Shown here: in pieces, positions 46,601-56,899 of the stretch
Layout: every line of letters starts with the position of its first letter
How positions within the stretch are numbered: the stretch's first letter is position 1
DNA from: Baylisascaris procyonis
Taxonomy: Eukaryota > Nematoda > Chromadorea > Rhabditida > Ascarididae
Assembly: GCA_037389465.1 (NCBI GenBank)
Contig: JAZARR010000059.1
Span: 1,408,501-1,472,500, forward strand
Reading direction: 5' to 3'
Length of the DNA: 64,000 bases
Notes under the pieces: generated by a model
The model's input: the letters and a program-made list of their open reading frames with translations, nothing else
What the model was told of the DNA's origin: nothing
Database searches by the model: none
Made by a program: the position numbers and the translations under genes

Positions 46601-48801
46601 TGATGAGCAATGAAAACATCATCCGCGGACGGATAAGAACCAATGACCTCCTACTTACCGCGCCGATGAACTAGTGAGAGCGCATTTGCCCGTCATAATT
46701 CTTCGGTTACATCTCCCCAGTTGTAGTATGCAAATAACACATATGACGCCAAAACTCAGATATCATTTGATGTTAGCTGCGATGGAATTGTATACATATG
46801 TAGAATTAAGGCCTTACTTTAAAGTCGACATTTTGCCCAACTCTGTCATCACAGACCAACTTCTTGTTTGACTCAGACGTTTCAATGCGACGTCTTTGTT
46901 CGGCTCAAACTCTGATTATTACAACTGTTGGACACGCTTGATGGAAGTGTGACACCAATAGTCGGATTTGGAATAAGAATGTCCAAATTGGGAAGGTATT
47001 TGTTGACGGCTTATGAAAATTATTAAGACTGGCCGGATCTAAGCGAAAAATAATGGTCCATTGCAAGCACTCGCATTAGCTCACTGGTACAGCATTCGCC
47101 CCGTAGACATCAAAGGTCGTGGACTCTCACACATCTACGGACAACGTTTTCAATAGTCATGAAACAATAACGCACAATTCTTGGTGTCGACGGTGTACCT
47201 TTTGCTGATTAAAAATTGGTTCTCAAATATGTGTGAAATACTGGAATAGAAATGCGCATTTGGAAATTCAATCGGAGCAAGCTCATTTAAGGGCTTTGAT
47301 GCATGAACGGAAGCCAAACAAGAAAATGCAATGCATCATACAAACTTTGATAAAATGGAGCGTATCACCAATAACCGCCCAACCACGACTGCTTACAAGT
47401 TGTTCCTTGCCGTGCCATTCATCCAGACCCACAGTTGCCTCTCTGAATATTATATCTGAAATAACATCATGTGACGGTACTCTAATGGAAAACGTGGAAT
47501 AAGTGAATTCATGCTGGATTGTTGCATGTCACCTTAAAAATTGGTGTTACAGCAATCATTTCTTCAAGAAAAACGTCCAAATAGCGGTTTTCAAGATGAA
47601 AAGGGTTGAAATCTGACTTGTAGAAGATGTGCATCTTCCGAGACGTCTCGAAATATGCAACGTTGCAGAATCGTCCCGATCATTGGAGTGTTGCCTGTCG
47701 ACGAAATTATCATCGTTATTACGCACATCCAAATTGTCACAACTTCTGCGCTTTGCCGTCGTATTGATTTGTCGAGCACCCCACTACAAAATCAGTTCTG
47801 TCTCAATTAACACTGCAATCAAATATGATACACCCCAATGTTCTTTTTGGTAGAAAGCCGGTATATGGAATGTACATGGAACTATAAAGGAGAGTGGGTT
47901 AACTGGGTGATATGTTTCAGGATGATTTAACCTGTTCAACATCAAGCACGATTCATCGTTTCATGCTGGTTACTGCGCGGTCGCTTATAGAGAGCTCTTA
48001 CCAGACTTTCTGGCTCCGTTTTACACAGACACTCTGACCAGCACCCTCATCGTGAAAAGGGCGGTGCAGCAACTCCGAACTCTCCTTTTAAGTAAAACAA
48101 TGGTGGATCGACTCGTCACGACCCGACAAGCCTGAGCCTTAACCTTCATGCGACCTTACAAGTTCTCTTCCTAAGCGGAAGTGGAAGTGATATAACAGAA
48201 TATATTCGTAATGAACAAATTCGTAATGAATATTTTGTTGATTTAAGTTAATAAAATAAATAAACATCATGAAGAACAAGACGCAGAATTCACGTCTTCA
48301 AATTATAGAAGAAAACTACTATTTATTTCATATACTCAATACATCACAAGAGAGTCGAAAATCTTCGTTTGCGCAAATATTCACGCGATTTAGAGTGGTC
48401 AACACATAAAATATGTTTTGAGAAGATCGAAATCCACAAATCTGGTAAAAAATGATGGGAAAACATAAAAAGATGCGGGATTTTCCAGTGTTTCCTTTTT
48501 TATTTCTTTAATGAGCCTCTTCCCACATCTTGTATTTCCGATTCTTCAAGTATTTCGTGACCAATTTAACCAAAGAACAGAAACAACTTACTTCGAAAAT
48601 TCTTATTAAGCAACCAACATATTGCTTACGAAGACCGAATGATTTGCCGAATGTTGCCAACACAATAACCAGCAATATGATGAATGTAATTGGTGGAAAT
48701 AGCATCGCCGAGACGAATATCAGCAAATGTTCCGCGTTGAAGTTCATCATCCACTTATATAATTGCGCACGGCGAATCGGTTTAAGAAACTTGGGATAGA
48801 C
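40555..48801 (-). CDS. GPAT4: Glycerol-3-phosphate acyltransferase, GPAT3/GPAT4 family (gene span)
   Basis: Minus-strand gene with exons 48592-48801, 47620-47783 (3' edge uncertain), 46336-46405, 46182-46294, 44658-44911, 44089-44275, 43543-43651, 42803-42964, 42481-42620, 41950-42032, 41568-41688 and 40555-40693. From 46405 onward every junction closes in phase. The family transfers an acyl group from acyl-CoA to sn-glycerol-3-phosphate at the ER, the first step of phospholipid and triacylglycerol synthesis. Motifs: N-H-T-S-P-I-D (HX4D), FERSEAKDR, FPEGTCINN and IYPIAMKYD, with membrane segments in exons 1 and 5. Likely orthologue of nematode acl-4 or acl-5; which one cannot be decided here. 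The protein is about 570 residues, longer than mammalian GPAT4 (about 456), mainly because of an acidic, Ser-rich C-terminal tail of about 110 residues. One N-terminal junction (47.6 to 46.4 kb) is unresolved. Confidence 0.92.
41568..41688 (-). CDS. GPAT4: GPAT, penultimate exon (tail)
   Basis: Acceptor AACTTTCAG, donor AG|GTAATT. It reads P-E-I-G-Q-D-R-L-V-F-Q-L-E-P-S-D and A-E-D-N-E-Q-S-S-S-D-D-G-L-D. An internal GT..AG pair (41650-41666 region) is too short to be an intron. Confidence 0.82.
41950..42032 (-). CDS. GPAT4: GPAT, exon after the conserved domain
   Basis: Acceptor ATTGCAG, donor C|GTGAGT. It begins A|TAC-TCC-AAA (Y-S-K), the residues that follow the Q-Q-Q/K of the family, and then diverges into a tail with E-G-E-S-A-H-L-N-G-D-G-D. 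Confidence 0.83.
42481..42620 (-). CDS. GPAT4: GPAT, exon with end of the acyltransferase domain
   Basis: Acceptor AAATTTCAG. It reads P-G-E-D-A-M-D-F-A-N-R-V-K, then G-L-V-D-M-D-W-D-G-E-L-K-R-A-K-V, nearly the family consensus. The donor AAAG|GTTAAT is weak, but its phase fits 41950-42032. Confidence 0.93.
42803..42964 (-). CDS. GPAT4: GPAT, exon with acyltransferase motif IV
   Basis: Exactly 54 codons, phase 0. It reads TTIYPIAMKYDSRFGDAFWN, then M-M-T-S-W-A-I-I-C and WYLPPM. These are hallmark GPAT3/4 sequences. Confidence 0.96.
43543..43651 (-). CDS. GPAT4: GPAT, exon with the FPEGT motif
   Basis: Acceptor TATTTTTAG, donor GAG|GTAGCT, 36 codons plus one base. It reads N-N-L-P-I-L-I-F-P-E-G-T-C-I-N-N and MMFKKGSFE. 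F-P-E-G-T is the substrate-phosphate binding motif of the PlsC fold. Confidence 0.96.
44089..44275 (-). CDS. GPAT4: GPAT, exon with the catalytic HX4D motif
   Basis: Acceptor GTTTTCAG, donor AA|GTACGC. It reads I-C-V-A-N-H-T-S-P-I-D-V, with His and Asp of HX4D as the catalytic dyad, then Q-R-A-L-S-R-A-S-A-H-I-W-F-E-R-S-E. Mammalian relatives have P-H-V-W where this has A-H-I-W. Confidence 0.96.
44658..44911 (-). CDS. GPAT4: GPAT, transmembrane exon
   Basis: Acceptor GGTGTTTCAG, donor G|GTTTAC. It reads A-G-F-I-F-R-Y-A-V-M-L-P-F-R-L, then LLFSVGLLFLIVSTAMIGLL and P-N-G-R-L-K, matching the membrane hairpin before the catalytic motif in GPAT3/4. The overlapping frame at 44726-44992 is a shadow. 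Confidence 0.93.
46182..46294 (-). CDS. GPAT4: GPAT, exon with the S-W-N motif
   Basis: Acceptor GATCTTTCAG, donor AA|GTTAGT. It reads A-G-I-E-A-V-I-E-D-G-V-T-S-R-F-E-A-E-Q-L, then A-S-W-N-M-L-M-R-T, equivalent to the family E-A-I-x-D-D-E-V-T-K-R-F and E-S-W-N-L-L-x-R-T. It is too short for most ORF finders. Confidence 0.92.
46336..46405 (-). CDS. GPAT4: GPAT, 70-bp exon
   Basis: Acceptor CGATTGTAG, donor GAG|GTAATG, 23 codons with one leading base: G-K-C-V-K-G-F-S-N-L-S-Y-P-F. It is separated from the next exon by an intron of only 41 bp. The other two frames contain a stop or give no continuation, so the phase is secure. Confidence 0.78.
46406..47619 (-). other. GPAT intron interval with a possible missing exon
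   Basis: A strong GTAAGT donor on the minus strand at 46658 would end an exon in CG|, which joins 46405 in phase (R-G-K-C). Its acceptor is unclear. The second GPAT exon has no donor leaving the required two bases, so one more exon is likely here. Confidence 0.4.
47077..47130 (+). other. tRNA-like fragment (A and B box), probable SINE or pseudogene
   Basis: TAGCTCACTGGTA resembles an RNA polymerase III A box, and GGTCGTGGACTC (47115-47126) a degenerate B box, at about the right spacing. The T loop lacks TTCGA and the arms do not pair well, so this is not a functional tRNA. Confidence 0.3.
47620..47783 (-). CDS. GPAT4: GPAT, second exon (3' edge uncertain)
   Basis: Acceptor TGATTTTGTAG, phase 0. 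It opens W-G-A-R-Q-I, so with exon 1 the sequence is I-F-E-W-G-A, matching the family I-F-x-W-A/G. A hydrophilic linker rich in N, D, S and R follows, as expected between membrane segment and catalytic domain. The frame runs past 47591; the donor was not identified. Confidence 0.7.
47952..48265 (+). repeat. SINE-like or LINE-tail repeat, copy 2
   Basis: Diverged relative of 36612-36957 in the same orientation, ending AATAAAATAAATAAA. It lies antisense in the first GPAT intron. Confidence 0.62.
48592..48801 (-). CDS. GPAT4: GPAT, first exon (start codon, membrane anchor)
   Basis: An AG acceptor (TATTTTGCAG) at 48802 marks a trans-splice site or a 5' UTR intron. The likely ATG is 48745-48747 or 48748-48750. 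The protein starts M-N-F-N-A-E-H-L-L, then FPPITFIILLVIVLATFG, a membrane segment, and F-G-K-S-F-G-L-R-K-Q-Y, matching the family F-G-V-S-F-G-I-R-K. Donor GAA|GTAAGT, phase 0. Confidence 0.88.
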
Positions 48802-49046
48802 CTGCAAAATATATGGACACCTTTTTAAAGTTCTTCAAAAATGACGGACATACAAACGGATGCACAAATAGTTCGGAAATAATGCACCAGAGGTAAAGTG
48901 GATTATTGCCAGCTTTGACCAATAAATCCGCTTTGCAGAACTGCAAGATGGCAACGTAATGTCTGTAGGGCATGTGTCTGTTTGTCTATTAACATCATGT
49001 ATTGAGCAGGTGCTTGTCAGCCTGTCTATGTCTTCGATAGTTTATC

Positions 49047-49073
49047 GGGAGGAGGTGGGAGGAGGGGAGGGGG
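49047..49073 (+). other. G-quadruplex-capable tract upstream of the GPAT gene
   Basis: G-runs of 3, 3, 4 and 5 separated by A/T-containing loops, about 250 bp upstream of the first GPAT exon. A regulatory role is speculative. Confidence 0.5.
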
Positions 49074-49079
49074 CAAAGG

Positions 49080-52000
49080 CACTGAAATCGAAGCCATGAA
49101 GTCTAAAGAATGGAATGAAATATCAATGATAATAAAAATTTTTATTCATACAATAAAGTAGAGAATCACACGTCCAAGATAGTAAATATACAGGGAAACA
49201 ATAGAGCATATGTAAACATTCAAAAAGTTAACCATTTCGCGCCTAACTCCACAATCTACCTGCTTACCGTTCTAAAATTCACCATACAAATCAACGTTAA
49301 CCAATTCTTCGTTCACCTCACTACCCACTACTGACCGCAAATTCACCTCAACCCGTTAACCCGTTCTTTAGTATGTTTACTTCCCTTTCCTCCCCCTCCT
49401 CCCTCATATTCACTACCATACACCTACTTCCACTAGAGTGTTCACTAGCCGACGATCCTACCACCCACTCACAAACTCACAATCATCCTCACAACAGTGT
49501 ACTGCTCATCATCTCGAAGTTAACACCCTCCTCTCTAAACAGTAACCACAATTTCAAAGTTCGACCCACCGCACACCACGTCACACAGCTCGCCACAACA
49601 TACCGCCTACATACACCATCCCCGTTTCTCAAACATCCAGAACAAACAATCTGTGAGACCAAAGAACAATTTTTCTCCTCACAAATTGACCGGCACCGCC
49701 AGACCCACAGCTGGCACAAAAATTGCTTTTGAAAGTTCAGCCTGCCGAACTAGCTGAACCTTGCAGGATACTCATATGTACAACCCTAAATCTTTGCTAA
49801 CGTGCCATGACGTAACTTGGCTTCAAGGCTTTCGATGTAAAATGTGTTATCGAGCGGGTTCGGTGTTTTATTGTAGAACCTGGCTCTCGAACGGAACTTG
49901 CTGCAGTTTTACTGGAACGACCATGCTGTTAGTGATGTGTCTAATTCCTGGACGAATGCTGACGGCAGATAGCTAATATAAAATAAAAAAGTCGCTACTG
50001 CCTTATTGTCATGACCAAAACTCATGTTCCTTTTGCAGCGGCATCGAAGCCGAAGGATAGGAAGCAGCACTGTTCATCCATATATCACTGGAATGGTTCA
50101 AAAGTGGTTTGATTTTGACTTGGCGCTTATCCTGAATCACTTAAGGCACTCTGTGGCATGTCCTACACCCCTCAATTCAACGCCATCCTTATCTTCCATC
50201 ATCATGAGCATCTATGACTCTCTGCAATTTTTTTTAAAACATTATAGGAAAACCATTCTCTGCCTATGTATGCGTCGTCTACCTGCCAATCTTGTGGCTT
50301 CAGGTCGTAAACTAGGGAAGCTACGGTAATAAGGTTTATTGGTTAGGATACACCCCACCAGGGCATCCTGATTTTTGCTACCAAGCAATCCGTGATTGCC
50401 AGCTATAGTCTTCGAAGAACGTGTGGTCATGAAAACATTGAAAGAAATCACATTTCTGTTCAAGAAATTTTTCAAAAGCCAATGCACCATTACAGACGCA
50501 ACATGCAAAAACGGAAGAACACATAAGCAAGCACGAAGATTGCGACTCCTAGAAGCACCTAAGTGCGGACAGAAACAATTATGAATGAGGACATTACGAA
50601 TGCGGAAAAAGGATCCTGTGAACTACCTTTTCCACGAGCTGAGGTATACTTGTGGCACTATCAATCCTCGTAGGTTCCGAAACATTTGTTAAATTAACCT
50701 CATTAACACCTAAACGTTACTTAAGAAATACTGACGTGCATGCGTGAAAGAATCAAACAAAAGATGTACGAGGATAGTTTTAAATTAAAGGACAGAAAAG
50801 AGGTCTGAAGGGATAGTTGTGGATAATAGAATGGTAGAACGCAACGTATGACAAAACTACTGCGAAAGAAGCAAGGAAGAAGGATGGAATTTGAATGAAG
50901 GAGGGATAAGAGGAAAGGAAAAGGAAAAGACGACAAGGAAGGTGATTGAGATGTGGAACTATGTCAGCAGTGAGTAAACAGCAAAAGAATTGGGTCGTTA
51001 AATGGAAACGAAAAAGTGCGAAATGAAATTCGTTGAGTCATCGCTTCTTTTCGCATCAGCAGCAAACGACAGCAGTGAACTGCGCTTGTTTATGCTCTTT
51101 TCGTGAACGAGTTCTCTATAGTGCTATTAAAAATGTTTTTATTTAATTCATGAAGTTGAATGCATTGGTTGGGTGCTAAGGTGAAGTAATTTAATGGATT
51201 AAGATAATTTAAAAGGAATGCAATTACTTTTATTTTTTCATACCTCGAAAATATCGGCACTTATTTTCCTGAAGGTATTCATATGTTACCCTATAGGATG
51301 TGTATTTCTCTAAAGCAACTATGCTAAAGAATGCAACTCCTCGACTTTTTCTGCTCTTGCACAATCATGCTTAAGTTGTGGATTAGACCTTTCGGATGCA
51401 TACCCTGGTAAATGCCTAATATATGATGTATATTCATTCCAAGCAATAAAAGAGGGAGGGGTGACTTCAAAGTGCACAAAAAGAATCGCCAGTTATAAAA
51501 TCGAGTATAGTGGCAACATGGTAATCGATGCTCGTTTGTAGTCAACAGTGTGGCCTAATCGTCTCATACAATCGGATTCAAGAACTCCAATGCCACTAAT
51601 GGCTTATATTTGCAAAGATATATGGAAGAGAAACCACATATGAACAGCAGAACATTTAGTAATGGATAGAGCAGGTCGGCACTTCCGAAACCAAGTAAAG
51701 GTAGCATTCAATGTGCTTTGAAGTGTCGAATGTTGATCAGTGGCAGCGTTGACAGCCCTCGTAAAGAATCACACATATCGTTAACATAAAGTCTATATAA
51801 AAAGTGGACGGCAACAATTCCTTCAGATACACCTCAACGTGCCAAAAAATTTGCTGAAAAAATCTGTGCCTATCGTTAGCTTGAATTTCTTACCCGTCAA
51901 GCAACTTTGCCTATCATTCAAGCAACTTTCCTGGAAACATTTCCCGTCTCATCGTGCTACGCTGCTTACAGTGAGTAAATTCTCAAATGAACAATTACTG

Positions 52001-52570
52001 AGGAAAGACACATATCACTCCACAGATAGCGTCATTTGATATGGTTATTCAAAAGATAATTGAAGCACGCGCTTCAATGTTTTTGAGAGTCACTTCATTC
52101 ATGTCACTTTGTGATGTAGTCTGTTGACTGCAATTGGCATCACTCCCTCTTTATTGCTGCTTTCTTTCGTTTTTTTTTTTTGCATGAATCTAAATATGTG
52201 TTTATAATTGCTTCCATAGAGATATTTCTCGTTGCCAATACTTACCATAATGCAGCTGTCATTATAAAATCCATTTGAAGATGCCTGACTAATATCAACT
52301 ATGACTGCATATATATTTCATCAATCACGCCTTTTTCCAACACAGTTTGGAGTGCACTTCACATGGTATTGCTACTACATGGTATTAATATTGATATGGT
52401 GAGTTTTGAATTCTTTTTGTGAATGCAATCTTACACGTCTATATGCAGTGAAACAGTAATTTAGAAACCGAATTCGCTTCCCTATGTGATTATTATGTGC
52501 CGATGACTATGGTGAGTGAGAATCAACGAGGTGTCTGTGCAGCGCAATAGCCTCGGCGTTTCGGTTATAT
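49080..52570. other. Intergenic region
   Basis: The C- and A-rich stretch at 49.24-49.75 kb gives a Thr/His/Pro-rich open frame typical of composition bias, not a gene. The remainder holds short frames without splice support. The GPAT promoter should be at the left end. Confidence 0.35.
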
Positions 52571-52579
52571 TAGTGCACA

Positions 52580-53405
52580 ATGGCGCGAATGTCTGAGTGT
52601 GACCTCAGCGATTTTATCGATGAAAAAATGGACAGTGGACATATGAATCAGCGGAGAATAACGTGCAGAAGAGACCAATGCTCCCAATACCTGCGGCTAA
52701 TGTTCCATTTGAATAGCACGAACAAAGCTTTTACAGTTGAAATTGAGCTGCTAGAAGTGCGAAGTTGATATAGAGCACTTGTCGAGGCTGTCGTTGCAGT
52801 AGCAGGTTGTAAAATATCGTGTCAGACGGTTTACTACATGTGTTTTGCAATTTCATTGGCGACGGTATGGAGCACCACATGGGGTTTAGATGGTGGACGT
52901 CATAAGAACGCAAACTAGAGCCCGAAGGAAGCGAACAAGGTTGTGAATGACAATACTTCAAATTTTTTTAGGTGTAGAGCTGTCCAGCAGGAAAACGCCA
53001 TTACATGAAGACTGGAAGCATTTTATCGTTTGCTGTGATGATGGAGACACCCAATTTAAGCTATCTATATGCACATATAACCCCTTCGAGGACCGCCTGC
53101 AGCGGAACGAACTTGCTAAATGCATGTTGTGTTCTTCCATCTGTAACCGTTGACGCTTGCCATCCTCGCAGATCTTGATACCTGCGCATAATCGAGGCTG
53201 GTTTATGGAGGAAGGCCTTGTGCCATTCGTAAATTTTAAAACGGCGCATATTCAGAAGAAAAGTGGGAAGCAATTTAATTATACTTGGCACGGAGAGGCT
53301 TATATTGACGATGAGAGGGTGCTTGTATTCAACATGACCCTATGGAGACCAAGAGAGAGCTTATGCCGTCCAGGACCTTCGAAAATCGGCTCATTTTCGA
53401 TGTAA
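52580..53405 (+). CDS. Small three-exon gene, unrecognised (faintly MATH-like)
   Basis: Plus-strand model: 52580-52760 from ATG (M-A-R-M-S-E-C-D-L-S-D-F), a middle exon from 52972 after AATTTTTTTAG (V-E-L-S-S-R-K-T-P-L-H-E-D-W-K), and 53172-53405 after CCTCGCAG, ending I-G-S-F-S-M with TAA. The last exon has R-G-W-F-M-E-E near its start and A-Y-I-D-D-E-R-V-L-V-F-N, which faintly recalls the G-W and Y-x-x-D-D-x-x-x-I end of a MATH domain. The first junction works with an A|GTTGAT donor; the middle exon's donor is not fixed. A strong AAG|GTAAGT lies just after the stop (53420). Function not assigned. Confidence 0.42.
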
Positions 53406-53451
53406 AAGCTTAATGGCAAGGTAAGTGGCTTATAATGCGGGAAACATGGTA

Positions 53452-53498
53452 AGCTAACATAGCGATATAGTTACAAATTGACAGCTAACATAGCGATA
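53452..53498 (+). repeat. 16-bp direct repeat, 31-bp spacing
   Basis: AGCTAACATAGCGATA occurs at 53452-53467 and again at 53483-53498, a partial local duplication. Confidence 0.85.
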
Positions 53499-53899
53499 CC
53501 AGCTTTCTAGTGCCGTAGCGTTGCATAATAGAGACTAAAGTTTCTGGCTGATAATAGCTTTCCGTGTTGCCGAACATAAAATTAAAGTAAAGCAGCTCGT
53601 TGAGTGGGGCGCTCGCCCGATCACAGTGTGAACGACAATCGTCGAGTGGTTTTTGAAACGCATGATTTGAGGGCCATCCTCGTGCAACATCGACGGCAAT
53701 GCGCGCGATCGTGGCTGTGATTCGTCAAGCGTCGGCACTGTTTCCTCGCTTTCGCCCTCGCACTGGAGCGGCCTTCATGTTGCTCAACTCGTGCAATCAT
53801 CCCATTCGGAGTTGATCGTTGCTGGCCTTTACCCTCCTCACTGCTGCTGTATTACATAATGGCGATGCATTCTTTGCTGTCTCCTTATCGTTTCCCTTT

Positions 53900-54086
53900 C
53901 CACCTTGAATTCAACTGCGTTCTGTCTATGCGTCAACGTTTTCAGCAGCACTCCTTTCAAACAGTTTGAAATTTCAGTGAAGCAGAGAACGCAACTCGAA
54001 ACCAGTTGAACATCATCGGTTAATAGAGCCAGAGCAGTTCGAATTTCTCTGAGATCCCTTTCAAAGAGGTACTTTACTGTATTCAA
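53900..54086 (-). CDS. Candidate exon, unrecognised
   Basis: A minus frame reads V-K-Y-L-F-E-R-D-L-R-E-I-R-T-A-L-A-L-L, then S-C-V-L-C-F-T-E-I-S-N-C-L, up to a possible donor AAG|GTGGAA near 53900. It is helix-rich and coding-like, but no acceptor was fixed and no family is recognised. Confidence 0.28.
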
Positions 54087-54324
54087 TATCTTGTGTCGTA
54101 ATAACTCGCTGTTATTGCTGCGGCTCAGCTGTCGCCATTATCCAAAGAGAGAATTTATTCGTTCGTGAAAAATTTTCATTGCTTTCGTATCGACAACGAA
54201 GAGAATCAGCGACCTGCTAGGTTTGAAGGCGTTTTCAGTGCTCTTCTAATCCCATGACTGTTTCCCTCTCCCCTTCCTCACTCAGAACTGTCATTAAAAG
54301 AAAAAATTAACTGATTAGCATGAT

Positions 54325-54390
54325 AGAGTGACCAAGACTAAATGAGCATTGCAAATGAGAGTGACCAAGACTAAATGAGCATTGCAGATG
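54325..54390 (+). repeat. 33-bp tandem duplication
   Basis: Two adjacent 33-bp units (54325-54357 and 54358-54390) containing GTGACCAAGACTAAATGAGC, differing at one base. A recent replication-slippage product. Confidence 0.95.
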
Positions 54391-55262
54391 CTTGATTTAG
54401 TGCTCTACTTTCCTGGAAATGAGCTTATTTCCGCACCGAAGCACGAAAAAGTTTTCAAAATCATAACGCTCGCTTTGTCGAGCTTTATTTTCGTGATATT
54501 TAAAAGGAACCCTAGAGTATAATAATGATGGGCCCTTTTCAAATCTATCCAATACACTTTATTTGGCGATCTATATTAATTTCAGGCCTATGGACATACG
54601 AGTGGTGAAACCTTTATAGACACATTTGCCGTTTTAAGAGGGTATTCAGCTTATCCTTAAAAAGTGTTTTTACGACTGGCAATGTTAATTCTGAAATATG
54701 TTTTCATTTTTTAAAAGTACTGCGAAATACAAAATGCATCACAAATTTGAGACCTCAAAAAAAGAAGTATTTTTGAATCGTCCGGAAAAACTCCTATTCA
54801 AACTTCGATCATGAATTTCATGAATTTCTGTGTTCTTGGACGTTGGCAAAATCGAATTTCATAAAAAATTTCATTTGTCGATGCTACAGTCGACAGAAAG
54901 TTCGACGTTTTCCTTCTTTTTCTATACTTCTCACATGCAAACTCTTCCTTTCATATGAGCACATTCACACTCATCTGTATTGCCTATGCGAATTGAGGCC
55001 TATAGCATTTGTATTCGGCGATATATCATCGTTGCGCGTAAATGAGGTTGTTCAAGTGGAACGAAAGTGTAGAAAAGTAGGCAAACTCATTTTCAAGAAT
55101 TTAGAGCTGTTCTTGAGATATGTAAGCGTTTTTATGGTTGACATACTATGGCATTAATTCACACATCAATGCACTCGATAGTGCATAATGCACAAACAAT
55201 GTGAAGAAAATAGAGCCGCAGGCAAAATATGAATCACGTTTTTAGAATGCCAGTATATTGCT

Positions 55263-55290
55263 GTATGTGTGTGTGTGTGTGTGTGTGTGT
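55263..55290 (+). repeat. (TG)n dinucleotide microsatellite
   Basis: About 13 TG units after CTGTA. Confidence 0.95.
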
Positions 55291-55607
55291 TGAGCACTCA
55301 GCAATCTCTTGCATGGTGTGTCTCTACGGTTGTCTTCATTCGCGCTTTTTAGCTTCTCGAATTATCCAAAAAGCGATGTGTTTATTATCACTTCAAAAAA
55401 GAGATACATTGTAGTTTCATAGCTAGTTCGTTTCAATGATCTCTTCCTACCCATCTCATGAATATACAACTCTTTTGAGAAGCGTCTCTCAATATTTCAT
55501 ATTTAGGATTATATTTTTTGAATAAAGTTTCATCTCAAAAGCAAAGAATTCAAATGATCTCATTTTAAAAGTGATATGAAAATCGTTCTCTGAATAGTTG
55601 TAGTCAC

Positions 55608-55852
55608 CTGACGCGGTAAGATTTGCAACTGTTTTTGTTTCACAGTGGGTCGGACACGGCAAAGAATATTTACGAAACCGGTTGGTCTGACAGGTTTGCT
55701 TGTTGCAAAATGCGTCGTCGGCCTCCGTCGCGCATTTGTTCAGTTGCCAGTTAGCGGCAGTGTGAGATTGCCCGATAAGTGAATCAAGGGCGAAGAAACC
55801 ACACCCCACAAAAAACGACGTGATCACCCTATCATTTACTATCACATGGAAG
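55608..55852 (-). CDS. Cys-rich exon, possible DEG/ENaC-type channel
   Basis: Acceptor AAACTTTAG, donor G|GTGACT, 81 codons with one base at each side. It has seven cysteines, with K-C-A-T-E-A-D-D-A-F-C, then L-P-C-P-T-H-C-E-T-K-T and V-A-N-L-T-A-S. The C-P-x-x-C-E-T pattern followed by an L-T-x-S strand resembles the last Cys-rich element before TM2 in degenerin/ENaC channels. No TM2 exon with G-x-S was found downstream, so the family call is tentative; it could be another nematode Cys-rich extracellular protein. Confidence 0.38.
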
Positions 55853-56654
55853 CTAAAGTTTTTTGGGTGGAATGGATGTGATGTGAATTGTTTGTTCTAG
55901 TAAACAAACAAACCATTATTTTAACACAGTTCTTTGTTATCTGCTGCGTTTAACGTTTTCGTAACATATTTCTGTGTTAGATTTATCATCGTAACATTTA
56001 TTGTGGCCTTTGCTTTCCTTTTTGATTTTCATTTATTGTATGTAAATGCAGAAAGGCTGCAACCGTTGTCACAGACAACATTAAATGGCGCCACCTTTGT
56101 TCTTGTATAGTAAATGCTATTTCGTAATAGCTTATTCCTAAAAAGAAAGAAAATGACCGTTGTTTCTAATCAAAGTCCGCGAGGTTTCTTAAAATCCGTC
56201 CACTTCAATGAGAAAATGGGCGATTTTGCGTCTTTTCGTTGATGTCAAGTCAGAAAACCGAAATCGACACATATTCATGTGAAAGTTGTGCGAAATGACC
56301 AAAAGAAAAATGACCTGAAGTTGGTCATTTTTCAATATTTATGATCATCCTATGCTGTAAAAAAGTCGAACACTTTCACGAAATATTCTCTAAGTGACCT
56401 TTAGCAGCGACATTCAAAGTCGATTATATCGTAGTAGTAACGCTACCTTTGCTTCCAAGAGTATGCTTCTCTTTCCGATGTGAATTTATTGATGTGAGCG
56501 TCAAGAATAGAGGCCTTGAAAGACATCCTGCAGCTCATTGTGTTGTAGTTTGTCACTATAGTCTCAACCAATTCCAGAAAGCTGTCGGCCTTATGGTTAA
56601 CTAGGAAGCTCATAGCTGCTAAGGCAAAACTGTTTCAAGTCGCTTTCTCCTTAC

Positions 56655-56875
56655 TGCGTAACTGTTGTGGAAGTCATTGCAGAACGAGATCTTGGTTGCC
56701 AATGGTCCGGCAAAAGCACATTCTACAATCTTTATGTCAGACAGCTCAAAAAAGAAGTCTTCAAGGTCCTTGAAGGCTGCAGGTTTATGTAGACTCATTA
56801 GAAAATACTTCAGATGGCCCAGGTCTTCGAGGTGTCGCTCATTCCTATAAAGGATCATGTCCGCTAAGGCCATTC
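56655..56875 (-). CDS. Exon, possibly of the same Cys-rich (DEG/ENaC-like) gene
   Basis: Acceptor CTACACAG, donor GCA|GTAAGG, 73 codons with two leading bases, phase 0 end. It reads M-A-L-A-D-M-I-L-Y-R-N-E-R-H-L, then F-F-F-E-L-S-D-I-K-I-V-E-C-A-F-A-G and F-C-N-D-F. The E-C-x-F-x-G before a further Cys resembles the finger-domain start in degenerins (I-x-x-C-x-F-x-G-x-x-C). Exon boundaries look solid; the family assignment is weak. At least one exon separates it from 55608-55852. Confidence 0.42.
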
Positions 56876-56899
56876 CTGTGTAGTAATGCAGGTTCTCCG

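Noticed and set aside
49373..49732. 119-codon Thr/His/Pro-rich plus frame
   Set aside because: Composition-biased C/A-rich sequence with no domain, splice site or conserved pattern.
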